38,050 bases of DNA from Chthonomonadaceae bacterium (GCA_025352825.1 JANXSG010000008.1:1-38050), one strand, 5' to 3'; positions 8,389 through 17,101 are shown, counted from the stretch's first letter. Program-made: numbers and translations. The notes: a model not told the origin generated them from the sequence alone.

Positions 8389-10470
8389 ATGAAAAGCTAT
8401 GCAATTCATGCGATCAGAAATGTGGGTCTATTCGGACATCAAGGAGCAGGGAAGACTTCCCTTGCCGAAGCTTTGCTCTTCAGTTCAGGGGCTATAGACC
8501 GCCTTGGGCGAACCGATGACGGTACGACAGTATGCGATTTTGATACGGAAGAACAGAAACGGCATATTAGTATCAATGCGGCTTTAGCGCCTTGTGAATG
8601 GCACGAATCGAAAATTAATTTTATTGATGCTCCTGGCTACTTAGATTTTCAGGGTGAAGTCAAGAGTGTATTGAGCGTTGTTGAGGCTGCTATCCTCGTT
8701 ACACCCGCTCAGGGACTGCCGGAAGTCGGGTTTGGAATTGCCTGGGATCTGGCATCCGAAGACAGTCTGCCCAGAGCGGTGTTCGTGAATAAAATGGATC
8801 GTGAAAACGCAGACTTTGGACTCCTGGTTCAATCTCTACGGTCATTATACGGCAATATTATTGCCCCGTTTCAGATTCCAATCGGGTCCGCCGAGAGTTT
8901 TCGCGGTGTCATAGATCTGGTAGAGATGAAAGCTTTCATTGGAACCGGGCACGATGTGGAGTGCAGTGAAATTCCTTCAGAATACTCGGAGGAGGCGCGA
9001 AAATATCGCGAGCTGCTGGTGGAATCGTCCGCTGAAGGCGATGAATTGCTCATTGAGAAATACTTAAACGGGGAAGAACTCACCCATGATGAGGTGGTTC
9101 GCGGGCTTCACGAAGGGATTGATGCTGGCAAGGTTGTCCCTGTTCTGTGCGGATCAGCAAGCAAAGATATTGGGATGACCGACCTGCTTAATATCGTAGT
9201 CCATGAGTTCCCAAATCCATTGGAAGTGGGACATATACATGGGCGGAATCCTGCAACTGGAGCTGAAGATAAGCGTGAGGCCGGGGATGCATCCCCATTT
9301 TCCGCGTTGGTTTTCAAAACAGTTGCCGATCCATTTCTAGGTACGCTCAATTATTTCAGAGTTCTTTCTGGAGTAATGAAAGCTGGCTCTACCGTTCTTA
9401 ATTCGACAAGAGGCAAAGAGGAACGTGTTGGCCAGGTATATTTTGTTCGAGGGAAAAATCAGGAATCTACTTCTGAGATACGAGCGGGCGATATCGGAGT
9501 AACCGCTAAATTAGCCGATACGCGAACCAGTGACACTCTCTGCGACCCCGCTAAGCCGATGGTGATTGACCCGATACAGTTCGGGGAACCAATTTTTGAG
9601 CAGGCGATAGTTGCAAAAACTAAAGTAGATGAAGATAAGATGGGACCAGCGCTACATAGAGTAGAAATTTCGGATCCTACTTTTAAATTTCACCGTGATC
9701 CTGAGACAGCACAGACGATAATTGCAGGCTCTGGTGAGACACATCTAAATATTGTAGTGGAACGACTGAAAAAGTTCGGCGCTAATGTGGAAACGGTGGA
9801 GCGTAAAGTTCCCTATCGTGAAACTATAACTTCCAAAGCAGAGGGCCAGGGGCGCCATAAGAAACAGACTGGCGGGCGGGGGCAGTACGGTGACTGCTGG
9901 CTGCGTCTGGAACCCAATAAGGGAGGCGGAATTGAATTTGTCGATGCTATTGTCGGCGGATCCATACCGCGAAACTTTATTCCTGCGGTAGAAAAAGGGG
10001 TTCGACAGGCGACTGAGACAGGTATACAGGCAGGTTATCCATCCGTCGATATTAAGATAACAGTCTATGACGGTTCCTATCATGATGTCGATTCTTCGGA
10101 AGCGGCTTTTATCATGGCGGGAATATTAGGTTTTAATGCGATCGCTCTAAAAGCTGATCCCACTCTCATGGAGCCGATTTTAGATATAGAAGTTAAAATC
10201 CCTGAAGATATGCTGGGGGACGTGATGAGCGACCTAACAGGCAAGAGGGGTAGAATAGTCGGTACGGAAAATGCAGGATTAGGTAAAACTCTTCTCAAAG
10301 CATCTGTACCGCAGGCAGAGATGCTCCGATATGCAATAGATCTTCGATCCATTACACGTGGCAGAGGATCTTTTACTGGGCAGCTTTCGCACTATGAAGA
10401 GGTGCCGCAGCATATCGTGCAGCACATTATCGCGAACCACAAGAAGGAGCGCGAGGCGGGCGAACACTAG
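8389..10470 (+). CDS. EF-G-like translation-factor GTPase (paralogue, not canonical fusA)
   Basis: The 693-residue product has the full EF-G domain plan. G1 is GHQGAGKTS (16-24), G3 is DAPGYLDF (80-87), G4 is NKMD (134-137) and G5 contains CGSAS. A domain II barrel follows, then domain III with AGSGETHLNIVVERL, domain IV with GRHKKQTGGRGQYGD, and a C-terminal EF-G fold. Two features separate it from canonical EF-G. Switch I reads KRHISI instead of RGITI. Tyr84 stands where translational GTPases have the catalytic His of DTPGH. Both recall the EF-G-like subfamily (such as FusA2) whose role in translocation is uncertain. ATG 8389 follows AGGGGAG with good spacing. The gene interrupts the spc order between rplE and rpsN. 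Confidence 0.93.
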   Translation: MKSYAIHAIRNVGLFGHQGAGKTSLAEALLFSSGAIDRLGRTDDGTTVCDFDTEEQKRHISINAALAPCEWHESKINFIDAPGYLDFQGEVKSVLSVVEAAILVTPAQGLPEVGFGIAWDLASEDSLPRAVFVNKMDRENADFGLLVQSLRSLYGNIIAPFQIPIGSAESFRGVIDLVEMKAFIGTGHDVECSEIPSEYSEEARKYRELLVESSAEGDELLIEKYLNGEELTHDEVVRGLHEGIDAGKVVPVLCGSASKDIGMTDLLNIVVHEFPNPLEVGHIHGRNPATGAEDKREAGDASPFSALVFKTVADPFLGTLNYFRVLSGVMKAGSTVLNSTRGKEERVGQVYFVRGKNQESTSEIRAGDIGVTAKLADTRTSDTLCDPAKPMVIDPIQFGEPIFEQAIVAKTKVDEDKMGPALHRVEISDPTFKFHRDPETAQTIIAGSGETHLNIVVERLKKFGANVETVERKVPYRETITSKAEGQGRHKKQTGGRGQYGDCWLRLEPNKGGGIEFVDAIVGGSIPRNFIPAVEKGVRQATETGIQAGYPSVDIKITVYDGSYHDVDSSEAAFIMAGILGFNAIALKADPTLMEPILDIEVKIPEDMLGDVMSDLTGKRGRIVGTENAGLGKTLLKASVPQAEMLRYAIDLRSITRGRGSFTGQLSHYEEVPQHIVQHIIANHKKEREAGEH

Positions 10471-10556
10471 CTCGTTAATTTCTTGATGAGGTGATTTCCT
10501 GCGATGAAACGAACGTATCATTTCAGGGAAGACCCTCTATCTTATGGAGGTTCCAG

Positions 10557-10742
10557 TTGGCAAAACAGTGTTTAATTGAGAAGGCTAAACGCACACCAAA
10601 ATTTAAAGTGCGCGGCTACACTCGCTGCAACGTCTGCGGGCGTTCACGAGGATATATGCGTCGGTTCGGTCTGTGCAGAATCTGTTTCAGAGAGATGTCC
10701 CATCAGGGCCTCATTCCGGGCGTCACTAAGTCGAGCTGGTAA
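10557..10742 (+). CDS. rpsN: 30S ribosomal protein S14, zinc (type Z) form
   Basis: The 61-residue product is the short zinc-binding S14 of the small-subunit head. It contains [10 protein letters not shown], then CNVC and CRIC pairs around [12 protein letters not shown], and ends [11 protein letters not shown], all diagnostic. The start is TTG 10557, six bases after GGAGG 10546-10550. The frame is open upstream to 10491 but those residues do not match the family. It lies 86 nt after the EF-G-like gene and 12 nt before rpsH. Confidence 0.96.
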   Translation: MAKQCLIEKAKRTPKFKVRGYTRCNVCGRSRGYMRRFGLCRICFREMSHQGLIPGVTKSSW

Positions 10743-10754
10743 GGGAGAAAAATT

Positions 10755-11156
10755 ATGGCATTTACAACAGATCCCATCGCCGACCTGCTGACCCGTATAC
10801 GGAATGCAAATCGAGCAAATCACGACAGCCTCGAACTTTCGTCTTCCAAGCTGAAAGTGGAGGTGGTTAAGATTCTGCATCGCGAGGGTTTTATTAAAAG
10901 TTTTGAGGTCATAAAACTAGTACCTCAGGATAAGATCAAGATTTCATTAAAGTATGGTTCGAAACGTGAAAAGGTCATCACTGACCTCAAGCGAATCAGC
11001 AAACCAGGGCTTCGCGTATACTGCGGCAAGGAAGAGATTCCTCGTGTTCTGCGCGGTCTTGGAATCGCAATCCTCTCCACTTCGCATGGTCTCATGACTG
11101 ATCGCGAAGCGCGTAAGCGTGGAGTGGGTGGTGAAATTCTCTGTTATGTCTATTAG
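10755..11156 (+). CDS. rpsH: 30S ribosomal protein S8
   Basis: The 133-residue product is S8, which binds the central domain of 16S rRNA and in E. coli represses the spc operon. It has [17 protein letters not shown] at the N-terminus, [20 protein letters not shown] in the middle, and [21 protein letters not shown] near the C-terminus. Length is normal. GGGAG sits just before the ATG. No obvious S8 target hairpin was identified near rplE here. Confidence 0.98.
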   Translation: MAFTTDPIADLLTRIRNANRANHDSLELSSSKLKVEVVKILHREGFIKSFEVIKLVPQDKIKISLKYGSKREKVITDLKRISKPGLRVYCGKEEIPRVLRGLGIAILSTSHGLMTDREARKRGVGGEILCYVY

Positions 11157-11233
11157 ATCAGGCTACGAATAAACATTATTGTTCATATCTTGTTTATACG
11201 TACACATCGCTCTGAAATCGGAAAGGTTGCACT

Positions 11234-11809
11234 ATGTCACGTATCGGCAAACGCCCGATCCCGGTTCCGGCTGGCGTCACCATCACCCATGGTGAAGATG
11301 GTATCGCGGAAATTAAGGGGCCGAAAGGCTCACTCGTACGCCAATTTAGTCCGGACATGAAATTCAATCTCAATGATGGGGTTCTGCTCATTGAACGCCC
11401 AACAGATGAAAAGCAGCATCGCGCACTTCATGGTCTGACGCGCACTCTCGCAGCCAATATGGTGGAAGGTGTCACAAAAGGCTATGAAAAACAGCTCGAA
11501 GTTATTGGAGTAGGATTCAGAGCTTCTGTCGCTGGATCAACTCTGCAGTTAAGTGTGGGTTTCTCTCATCTTATTGAAGTATCTCCACGTGAAGGCATCT
11601 CCTTCTCGGTGGCAAATGATCCTGGCACTCGAAATCCAGTGATAACAATATCCGGGATAGATAAAGAGAGAGTCGGTCAGACTGCAGCTGAAATACGAAA
11701 ACTGAGAAAACCTGAACCCTATAAAGGCAAAGGAATCCGATATAAAGGCGAGAATGTACGCCGCAAACAAGGCAAGACAGGCGGTAAGGGCGGTAAGGGT
11801 AAGAAGTAG
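11234..11809 (+). CDS. rplF: 50S ribosomal protein L6 with short basic tail
   Basis: The 191-residue product is L6, next to the sarcin-ricin loop and GTPase factors. It starts SRIGKRPIPVPAGV, has the two-domain pattern with GVTKGYEKQLEVIGVGFRA, and near the end has the conserved PEPYKGKGIRYKGE. The usual protein ends about ten residues after that motif. Here a Gly/Lys-rich tail (GGKGGKGKK) is added. A purine-rich GGAAAGG lies before ATG 11234. Confidence 0.97.
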   Translation: MSRIGKRPIPVPAGVTITHGEDGIAEIKGPKGSLVRQFSPDMKFNLNDGVLLIERPTDEKQHRALHGLTRTLAANMVEGVTKGYEKQLEVIGVGFRASVAGSTLQLSVGFSHLIEVSPREGISFSVANDPGTRNPVITISGIDKERVGQTAAEIRKLRKPEPYKGKGIRYKGENVRRKQGKTGGKGGKGKK

Positions 11810-11820
11810 GCTGTTGTCGC

Positions 11821-11860
11821 GCCAGGATGCTGAGTGTATACATTTTCGAAGCATCCTGGC
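11821..11860 (+). terminator. Perfect 11-bp stem-loop after rplF
   Basis: GCCAGGATGCT (11821-11831) pairs perfectly with AGCATCCTGGC (11850-11860) over an 18-nt loop that itself contains the small palindrome TGTATACA. It begins 12 nt after the rplF stop and is followed by TTAAAATTG rather than a U run. A partial terminator or processing hairpin is the simplest reading, because a promoter-like site follows within 60 nt. Confidence 0.5.
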
Positions 11861-11911
11861 TTAAAATTGCTGGGGAAGGTGCGGGTTTCCCCCCCCCGAA
11901 CCCCTGGTTTG

Positions 11912-11920
11912 TGGTATAAT
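11912..11920 (+). promoter_or_regulatory. Extended -10 promoter upstream of rplR
   Basis: TGGTATAAT is a perfect TATAAT hexamer (11915-11920) with the TGn extension. No -35 hexamer is seen at the usual distance, where a run of nine C (11889-11897) lies instead. Extended -10 promoters can act without a -35. Together with the preceding hairpin, it would let rplR and downstream genes be transcribed separately from the upstream spc genes. Confidence 0.5.
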
Positions 11921-12002
11921 AGCATCTTACGTTCTGCAGATGATTCAGAACGTTAGTCCAGTGTTGGGTCGGAAATCCAGCACGAGAGGAAACTGTACCG
12001 AA

Positions 12003-12368
12003 ATGGCGATTGAAGATAAAGAGCGTTTGCGTATAAAACGCCACCGGCGTGTTCGCGCAAAAGTAACGGGCACATCTGCCCGCCCGCGACTCAATGTCTC
12101 CCGCAGTATCCAGCACATCTATGTTCAGCTGATCGATGATACCACCGGGCATACTCTATTAGCAGCATCAACAATGGATCCCGATCTGCGCAAAGCGCTC
12201 AAAAGCGGGGGAAATGTGGAAGCGGCAAGAGTGGTAGGCAAGCTGATTGCTGAGCGAGGGATGGAAAAAGGAATCACCACTGTCGTGTTTGATCGCGGCG
12301 GTTATAAATATCATGGCCGCATACAGGCTTTGGCCGATGCAGCGCGTGAAGGCGGACTAGTATTTTAA
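12003..12368 (+). CDS. rplR: 50S ribosomal protein L18
   Basis: The 121-residue product is L18, a 5S rRNA binder working with L5. It contains [33 protein letters not shown] and the terminal [20 protein letters not shown]. The frame is open from 11940, but ATG 12003 fits the family start and has GAGAGGA at 11984-11990. The ORF ends 10 nt before rpsE. The long upstream gap holds a hairpin and a promoter-like site. Confidence 0.97.
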   Translation: MAIEDKERLRIKRHRRVRAKVTGTSARPRLNVSRSIQHIYVQLIDDTTGHTLLAASTMDPDLRKALKSGGNVEAARVVGKLIAERGMEKGITTVVFDRGGYKYHGRIQALADAAREGGLVF

Positions 12369-12378
12369 GGAGCAGCTT

Positions 12379-12912
12379 GTGGCGAAGATTAATCCAGATA
12401 CGCTAAATCTCGAAGAGCGTGTCGTTCGTACTAATAAGTGCCAGAAAACAACTAAAGGTGGCCGCACCATGAGCTGGAGCGCCCTAGTTATAGTTGGCGA
12501 TGGCGCTGGCCATGTTGGCGCAGGGTTGGGCAAGGCTCGTGCAATTCCAGATGCGATACGCAAAGGAGTGGAAGCCGCGAAGAAAAATATTATTCTGGTT
12601 CCAATCGTAGGCGGTACTATCCCGCACGAAGTGCTTGCAAACTCAGGCGCTGCGCAAGTGATGTTAAAACCAGCATCTGCAGGAACTGGAATTGTTGCCG
12701 GAAGCAGTGTGCGAACCATTCTAGAACTTGCGGGAGTACATGATGTACTGGGCAAATCATTGGGATCGGCCAACTCGCTTAACATCGCATGGGCCGCTAT
12801 GGAAGCGTTGAAACAATTGAAACGTGTGGAAGATGTGGCTCGTCTACGATCTACAACAGTCGATAAACTGCTCCCATGGATGAAATATATGGAGGAGCCT
12901 TCACATGTCTGA
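12379..12912 (+). CDS. rpsE: 30S ribosomal protein S5
   Basis: The 177-residue product is S5, involved in decoding accuracy and the mRNA entry helicase. It has [19 protein letters not shown] at the N-terminus, [37 protein letters not shown] and a late [16 protein letters not shown] stretch. The start is GTG 12379, preceded by AAGGAG in the rplR tail. It overlaps rpmD by 8 nt. Confidence 0.98.
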   Translation: MAKINPDTLNLEERVVRTNKCQKTTKGGRTMSWSALVIVGDGAGHVGAGLGKARAIPDAIRKGVEAAKKNIILVPIVGGTIPHEVLANSGAAQVMLKPASAGTGIVAGSSVRTILELAGVHDVLGKSLGSANSLNIAWAAMEALKQLKRVEDVARLRSTTVDKLLPWMKYMEEPSHV

Positions 12913-13093
12913 CAAGTTGAAAATCACACTTCGTAAAAGCCCGATTGGATATGCACAGTCTCAAAAAGATACAGTGCGCTCACTCGGATTTAAGAAACTT
13001 CAGCAGACTGTAGTGATGGACGATTCCTTGGTAGTACGCGGTATGATTCACAAAGTACGTCATCTCGTAGTTGTAGAGCAGATTGAGGCCTAA
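12905..13093 (+). CDS. rpmD: 50S ribosomal protein L30
   Basis: The 62-residue product is L30, a small ferredoxin-like protein. It contains [30 protein letters not shown] and the end [15 protein letters not shown]. Length is typical of bacterial L30. GGAGG in the last codons of rpsE (12891-12895) precedes the overlapping ATG at 12905. It lies 72 nt before rplO, the standard spc order. Confidence 0.97.
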   Translation: MSDKLKITLRKSPIGYAQSQKDTVRSLGFKKLQQTVVMDDSLVVRGMIHKVRHLVVVEQIEA

Positions 13094-13165
13094 ACCAGCC
13101 TTTGGCACATATTAAGATTCTATCGGGCTTCAAATGCGCTGATAGATTTAGAAAAGAGAGTTTCT

Positions 13166-13642
13166 ATGGGAATAGGTATACATAGTCTTAAGCCCGCACC
13201 AGGTTCTACGCACCGCCGCAAGCGGCTCGGGCGTGGAATGGGTTCCGGGCACGGCAAGACCTCGACACGCGGGCACAAAGGTAACAAAGCGAGAGGCCAA
13301 ATCAATCCGAACTTTGAAGGCGGGCAGACCCCTCTGCATCGAAGACTCCCACAGGTGCGCGGATTTAAGCCGGTAAATAAAAAGATATACGCGCTTGTGA
13401 ACATTGAAGTGCTCGAACAGAAATTTGCAGCAGGAACGGTCATCACTCCGGAACTGCTTATATCCAGCGGAGTTGTACGTGAAATTTATCACGGTTTAAA
13501 AGTACTTGGTGACGGAGAAGTGACCAAGAATTTTACTGTACACGCACACAAATTCAGTCAGAGTGCTCATGACAAGCTGGTGGAAGCTGGGGGATCTGTA
13601 GAGATATTAGCAGCCATACGCAGACGTCCGGAGGCGAAATAA
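13166..13642 (+). CDS. rplO: 50S ribosomal protein L15
   Basis: The 158-residue product is L15, a late-assembly protein. It begins GIGIHSLKPAPGSTHRRKRL and shows GRGMGSGHGKTSTRGHKGNK and FEGGQTPLHRRLPQVRGF, all family signatures. Length is slightly above the usual 145. A GAGAG purine site lies before ATG 13166. It is 4 nt upstream of secY, so the two are likely co-translated. Confidence 0.98.
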   Translation: MGIGIHSLKPAPGSTHRRKRLGRGMGSGHGKTSTRGHKGNKARGQINPNFEGGQTPLHRRLPQVRGFKPVNKKIYALVNIEVLEQKFAAGTVITPELLISSGVVREIYHGLKVLGDGEVTKNFTVHAHKFSQSAHDKLVEAGGSVEILAAIRRRPEAK

Positions 13643-13646
13643 GTCC

Positions 13647-14948
13647 ATGTTAGAGGCGATGCAGCGAGCATTCTCCATTCCGGAGTTGAAAAAGAGAATA
13701 CTTTTTGTGCTGGGCATGTTTTTGATCTTTGCGATTGGCGCGCACATACCAGTGCCAGGTATTGATCCTAAAAAGATGGCTGCAATCATGGGTAAAGGCG
13801 CTGGAACACTGTTAGGGATGATGGATGTCTTCTCTGGAGGTGCACTTCGCAGAATGTCCCTTTTCGCCATGGGCATCGCGCCCTATATTAATGCTTCCAT
13901 CATCATGCAGATGATGACTTTCGGTATTCCCCAGTTAGAGCAGTTATCTAAGGAAGGGGAAGCGGGGCGAAAACAGATCGCGCGGATTACCAGAAATTTA
14001 ATGGTGGTTCTCGCTGCAATCCAATCCTTCGGAATGACGTTCATATTTACTCAGGGCGGAGTTCATATGGGAATTCTGACTCGCCTCCAGATATGTGTCG
14101 CTCTTACAGCAGGATCCACTCTGCTCCTGTGGCTCGGTGAGCAAGTCACTCAAAACGGAGTTGGAAATGGTGTATCGCTTGTAATCTTTGCTGGTATTCT
14201 CCTCAGTCTTCCTTATCAGAGTCAGATGATACTTGTTCAACTGCGGGCTGGAACTGTTACCTGGGTTAATTTGCTAGCATTAATCGTAGCATTCGTAGGC
14301 ACAGTGTATGCCATTATCTATATTACCCAGGGAACAAGACGCATTCCCATACAGCACACAAAAAGAGTAATCGGGCGGAGTCAGACACAGGCAGGAGCCT
14401 CATATCTGCCTATTAAAGTGAATACAGCAGGTGTTATTCCGATTATATTTGCCATCTCTATTATGTTGCTTCCCGCTACCTTGCTGAATGTAGTGCCAGG
14501 TCAGCCAGGAGTGGGATTTGTAGGGATGCTTAAAGACTTTTCATTAAAGCTGAACCCAGGAAATACCTGGTGGTCAACACTCATCTATGCTCTGTTCGTG
14601 ATTATATTCACCTACTTTTATACGGCAATTGTGATGAATATTCAGGAGATGTCGGATAACCTGCGTAAATATGGCAGTTACGTGCCAGGTATTCGGCCAG
14701 GAAAGCCTACCTACGATTATCTTGAACGCGTGGTATCAAGGATCACTATGGCAGGAGCTTTCTTCTTAGCTCTGGTTGCTGTAGTTCAGTATATTGTTCC
14801 AGCATTTACGCATTTACAAAGTTTCACTCTTGTGGGTGGAACATCACTTCTGATCGTGGTTGGTGTGGCCATTGAAACCATGCAGGCAATTGAGGCGCAG
14901 CTGCTCATGCGGAACTACGAAGGGTTTATCAAAGGCGGACAGTCTTAG
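13647..14948 (+). CDS. secY: Preprotein translocase subunit SecY
   Basis: SecY is the ten-helix channel of the Sec translocon in the inner membrane. The 433-residue product shows a first helix at about 17-35, the plug region with GTLLGMMDVFSGGALRRMSL near 51-70, GIAPYINASIIMQMMTFGIP, the cytoplasmic loop with QGTRRIPIQHTKR, and GIRPGKPTYDYLERVVSRIT in the C-terminal half. Length is typical. GGAGG at 13629-13633 in the rplO end precedes the ATG. It closes the spc block, followed by adk and map as in many bacteria. Confidence 0.98.
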   Translation: MLEAMQRAFSIPELKKRILFVLGMFLIFAIGAHIPVPGIDPKKMAAIMGKGAGTLLGMMDVFSGGALRRMSLFAMGIAPYINASIIMQMMTFGIPQLEQLSKEGEAGRKQIARITRNLMVVLAAIQSFGMTFIFTQGGVHMGILTRLQICVALTAGSTLLLWLGEQVTQNGVGNGVSLVIFAGILLSLPYQSQMILVQLRAGTVTWVNLLALIVAFVGTVYAIIYITQGTRRIPIQHTKRVIGRSQTQAGASYLPIKVNTAGVIPIIFAISIMLLPATLLNVVPGQPGVGFVGMLKDFSLKLNPGNTWWSTLIYALFVIIFTYFYTAIVMNIQEMSDNLRKYGSYVPGIRPGKPTYDYLERVVSRITMAGAFFLALVAVVQYIVPAFTHLQSFTLVGGTSLLIVVGVAIETMQAIEAQLLMRNYEGFIKGGQS

Positions 14949-14979
14949 CTTTCTGTAATTTCTATTCGCAAAGTGGCTG

Positions 14980-15014
14980 ATGAAAGAGTTCAGCACAAAT
15001 ATTGCTGAGTTCAT
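14980..15014 (+). other. Imperfect stem-loop between secY and adk
   Basis: ATGAA and TTCAT form an outer 5-bp stem, and TCAGC with GCTGA an inner 5-bp stem, separated by an internal loop. It lies in the 119-nt secY-adk gap. It might influence mRNA stability or adk expression. The evidence is only the pairing itself. Confidence 0.25.
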
Positions 15015-15067
15015 GTGAGCTGCTTGAATATATGAAAGACATATCTAGGCGGCGAGGATGCGATCGA

Positions 15068-15721
15068 ATGATACTGGTGCTGCTGGGGCCGCCCGGTGTC
15101 GGAAAAGGCACACAAGGCGCACGGATAGCTGTGCACTACGATGTTCCTACCATCTCTACCGGAGCCATATTCCGTGAAGCAGTAGCACGCGGAACAGAAC
15201 TCGGGCGAATAATTCAGCGTGTCAAAATTGATCAGGGTGAATTTGTTCCAGATGAGATTGTGGTGAAAGCAGTTCGAGAACGAACAAGCGAGCATGATTG
15301 TGATACCGGTTATCTTTTAGATGGGTTTCCTCGCACGGTTCCTCAGGCCGAAGCGCTAGAAGCAATGCTCTCTGAAAAAAAGTTAAGGCTGACAGCGGCT
15401 ATAGAGTTCAATGCGCCTATCGATCAAATTATATCTCGTTTCAGTGGCAGGCGAGTTTGTCCAGTTGATGGGGCGACCTATCACATTGAAAACCAACCGC
15501 CTAACCATGCCGGGCTATGTGATATATGTAACTCACAGCTCACGACGCGTGCAGATGATGCACCAGATATCGTTCGAAAACGTATGCAAGTGTTTGCGGA
15601 GAAGACAGCACCACTTTTGGAGTACTACTCAATACAAGGCCTGCTTTACGAAATAGACGCTTCAGCGGAACCGGAAACAGTGTTTGGCCAGGTGGTAACG
15701 GTGCTGGATGGTTTAAAATGA
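15068..15721 (+). CDS. adk: Adenylate kinase
   Basis: The 217-residue enzyme interconverts ATP + AMP and 2 ADP in the cytoplasm. It has the P-loop GPPGVGKGTQG near residue 8, the AMP-site ISTGAIFREAVARGTELG, LDGFPRTVPQAEAL and the lid RRVCPVDGATYH. This is the long-lid form. The lid carries CPVD and CDIC, so a Cys3-Asp zinc site is likely rather than four Cys. ATG 15068 follows GAGG at 15054-15057; the open frame further upstream does not match the family. The stop overlaps map (ATGA). Confidence 0.97.
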   Translation: MILVLLGPPGVGKGTQGARIAVHYDVPTISTGAIFREAVARGTELGRIIQRVKIDQGEFVPDEIVVKAVRERTSEHDCDTGYLLDGFPRTVPQAEALEAMLSEKKLRLTAAIEFNAPIDQIISRFSGRRVCPVDGATYHIENQPPNHAGLCDICNSQLTTRADDAPDIVRKRMQVFAEKTAPLLEYYSIQGLLYEIDASAEPETVFGQVVTVLDGLK

Positions 15722-16482
15722 GCCTTATCAAATCGCAGATTGAAATATCGAAGATAAGGGATGCAGGTAAAGCAGTACACAATATAATCCATTCAACCGG
15801 AGCGATGATACGGCCAGGTATAACGACTGGCGAGCTAGAAGATTATGCTGCCGTGCTATTTGGGAAATTTGGTGCGACAAGCCCGTGTTTAGGGTACTCA
15901 CCGGGAGGGCATCCTCCGTTTCCTGCCTGGACATGTATCTGTGTAAACAATGAAATAGTGCACGCTATACCCGGGCGCCGGCTTATTAAAGAAGGCGATA
16001 TCGTAACAGTAGATGTTGCACTCGAGTTAAATGGATATGTGGCAGACAGCGCATGGACATTTCCAGTGGGAAAAGTATCTCCTTTGGCGGAACGGCTGCT
16101 TAAAGTCACAAGAGATGCCCTATACCGTGGTATTTCTCAGGCAAAAGCAGGCCAGAAAGTGGCAGATATAGGGTATGCTATACAGCGGCATGCCGAGACA
16201 AACGGATTTTCTGTGGTGCGCGAACTGGTTGGCCACGGGGTTGGGCGCACGATGCACGAAGAACCTCAGGTAGCGAACTTCGGGCAAAGAGGTAAGGGAC
16301 CGGCTCTGAAAAGCGGAATGACTTTTACAATAGAACCCATGATTAATGCAGGCCGAAAAGAGATAGAGTGTCTTGATGACGGATGGACAATCGTTACCGA
16401 AGATGGAAGCTTATCTGCCCACTTTGAACACACTGTCGCCATTGTTCCTGGAGGAGCAATGATTTTGACGAACGGAGATTAA
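15718..16482 (+). CDS. map: Methionine aminopeptidase type I
   Basis: The 254-residue enzyme removes the initiator Met from nascent proteins. Metal-site residues are visible: the Asp pair in DVALELNGYVADSAWTF, His in GHGVGRTMHEEPQV, Glu in FTIEPMI and Glu in SAHFEHTVAI. The substrate His lies in EEPQVANFG context. Length is normal for type I without an N-terminal extension. It overlaps adk by 4 nt and abuts infA with no spacer. Confidence 0.97.
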   Translation: MSLIKSQIEISKIRDAGKAVHNIIHSTGAMIRPGITTGELEDYAAVLFGKFGATSPCLGYSPGGHPPFPAWTCICVNNEIVHAIPGRRLIKEGDIVTVDVALELNGYVADSAWTFPVGKVSPLAERLLKVTRDALYRGISQAKAGQKVADIGYAIQRHAETNGFSVVRELVGHGVGRTMHEEPQVANFGQRGKGPALKSGMTFTIEPMINAGRKEIECLDDGWTIVTEDGSLSAHFEHTVAIVPGGAMILTNGD

Positions 16483-16857
16483 ATGCCACCACCCAGAAGA
16501 CCGGGGCCACCTATGAGACCCGGCGGTGCAGGCGGATCGGGAGCAAAGCGCCGGCCAGGATATGGTCCACCTACGCGTCCATCTGGAGGACCGCCAGCTC
16601 AGTCAAAAAAAGCCACACCAGAAGAGAACAGTGGCAAAGAACCAGGAATCGAAATTGAAGGCGTGATTGCTGAAGCGCTTCCCAACGCAATGTTTCGTGT
16701 GGAGATACCTGTAGGGGATCAGAAAAAACTAGTATTAGCTCATGTTTCGGGCAAAATGCGGCAGAACTATATTCGAATCCTACCAGGTGATCGTGTACTG
16801 GTTGAACTGTCTCCTTACGATCTAGAACGTGGTCGAATTAGGTATCGTTATAAGTAG
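16483..16857 (+). CDS. infA: Translation initiation factor IF-1 with Pro/Gly/Arg-rich N-terminal extension
   Basis: IF-1 is a single OB-fold factor that blocks the A site during initiation. The OB core is residues about 55-124, with [40 protein letters not shown] and [17 protein letters not shown]. The usual IF-1 is about 72 residues; this one is 124. The first 54 residues are rich in Pro, Gly and Arg and predicted to be disordered. ATG 16483 directly follows the map stop, with GGAG at 16474-16477. There is no nearer Met with a comparable site, so the extension is probably translated. Confidence 0.93.
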   Translation: MPPPRRPGPPMRPGGAGGSGAKRRPGYGPPTRPSGGPPAQSKKATPEENSGKEPGIEIEGVIAEALPNAMFRVEIPVGDQKKLVLAHVSGKMRQNYIRILPGDRVLVELSPYDLERGRIRYRYK

Positions 16858-16938
16858 AAATTTAAATCAATTTCAACTCCAGGCGAATCTATTCAATCAG
16901 ATCTGCCGGGTTTATTATGTGCCTGGTAAATTATATTA

Positions 16939-16961
16939 AGAGCGTATTAACAAAAGCTCTC
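16939..16961 (+). other. Hairpins in the infA-rpmJ gap
   Basis: AGAGC and GCTCT pair over about 12 nt just before the rpmJ ribosome-binding site. Further upstream CCAGGC pairs with GCCTGG over about 35 nt (approximately 16879-16926). The 119-nt gap has no gene. These stems could modulate rpmJ expression, but the evidence is weak. Confidence 0.25.
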
Positions 16962-16976
16962 TGAGGTATCAATTCA

Positions 16977-17090
16977 ATGAAAGTACGAGCATCCGTAAAA
17001 AAAATATGTGAGAAGTGTAAAGTTATCAAGCGTGAAGGGGTTGTACGTGTTATCTGCGTCAATCCAAAGCACAAGCAGCGTCAAGGTTAA
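16977..17090 (+). CDS. rpmJ: 50S ribosomal protein L36, zinc form
   Basis: This 37-residue gene starts at ATG 16977 ([14 protein letters not shown]) and ends at TAA 17088-17090. Zinc ligands are Cys11, Cys14, Cys27 and His32, the complete C+ set, and the length is exactly that of bacterial L36. GAGG at 16963-16966 lies 10 nt upstream. L36 binds the large subunit near helices of 23S domain V. Its place between infA and rpsM is the classical one. Confidence 0.97.
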   Translation: MKVRASVKKICEKCKVIKREGVVRVICVNPKHKQRQG

Positions 17091-17101
17091 ACATCAGAGT
17101 T

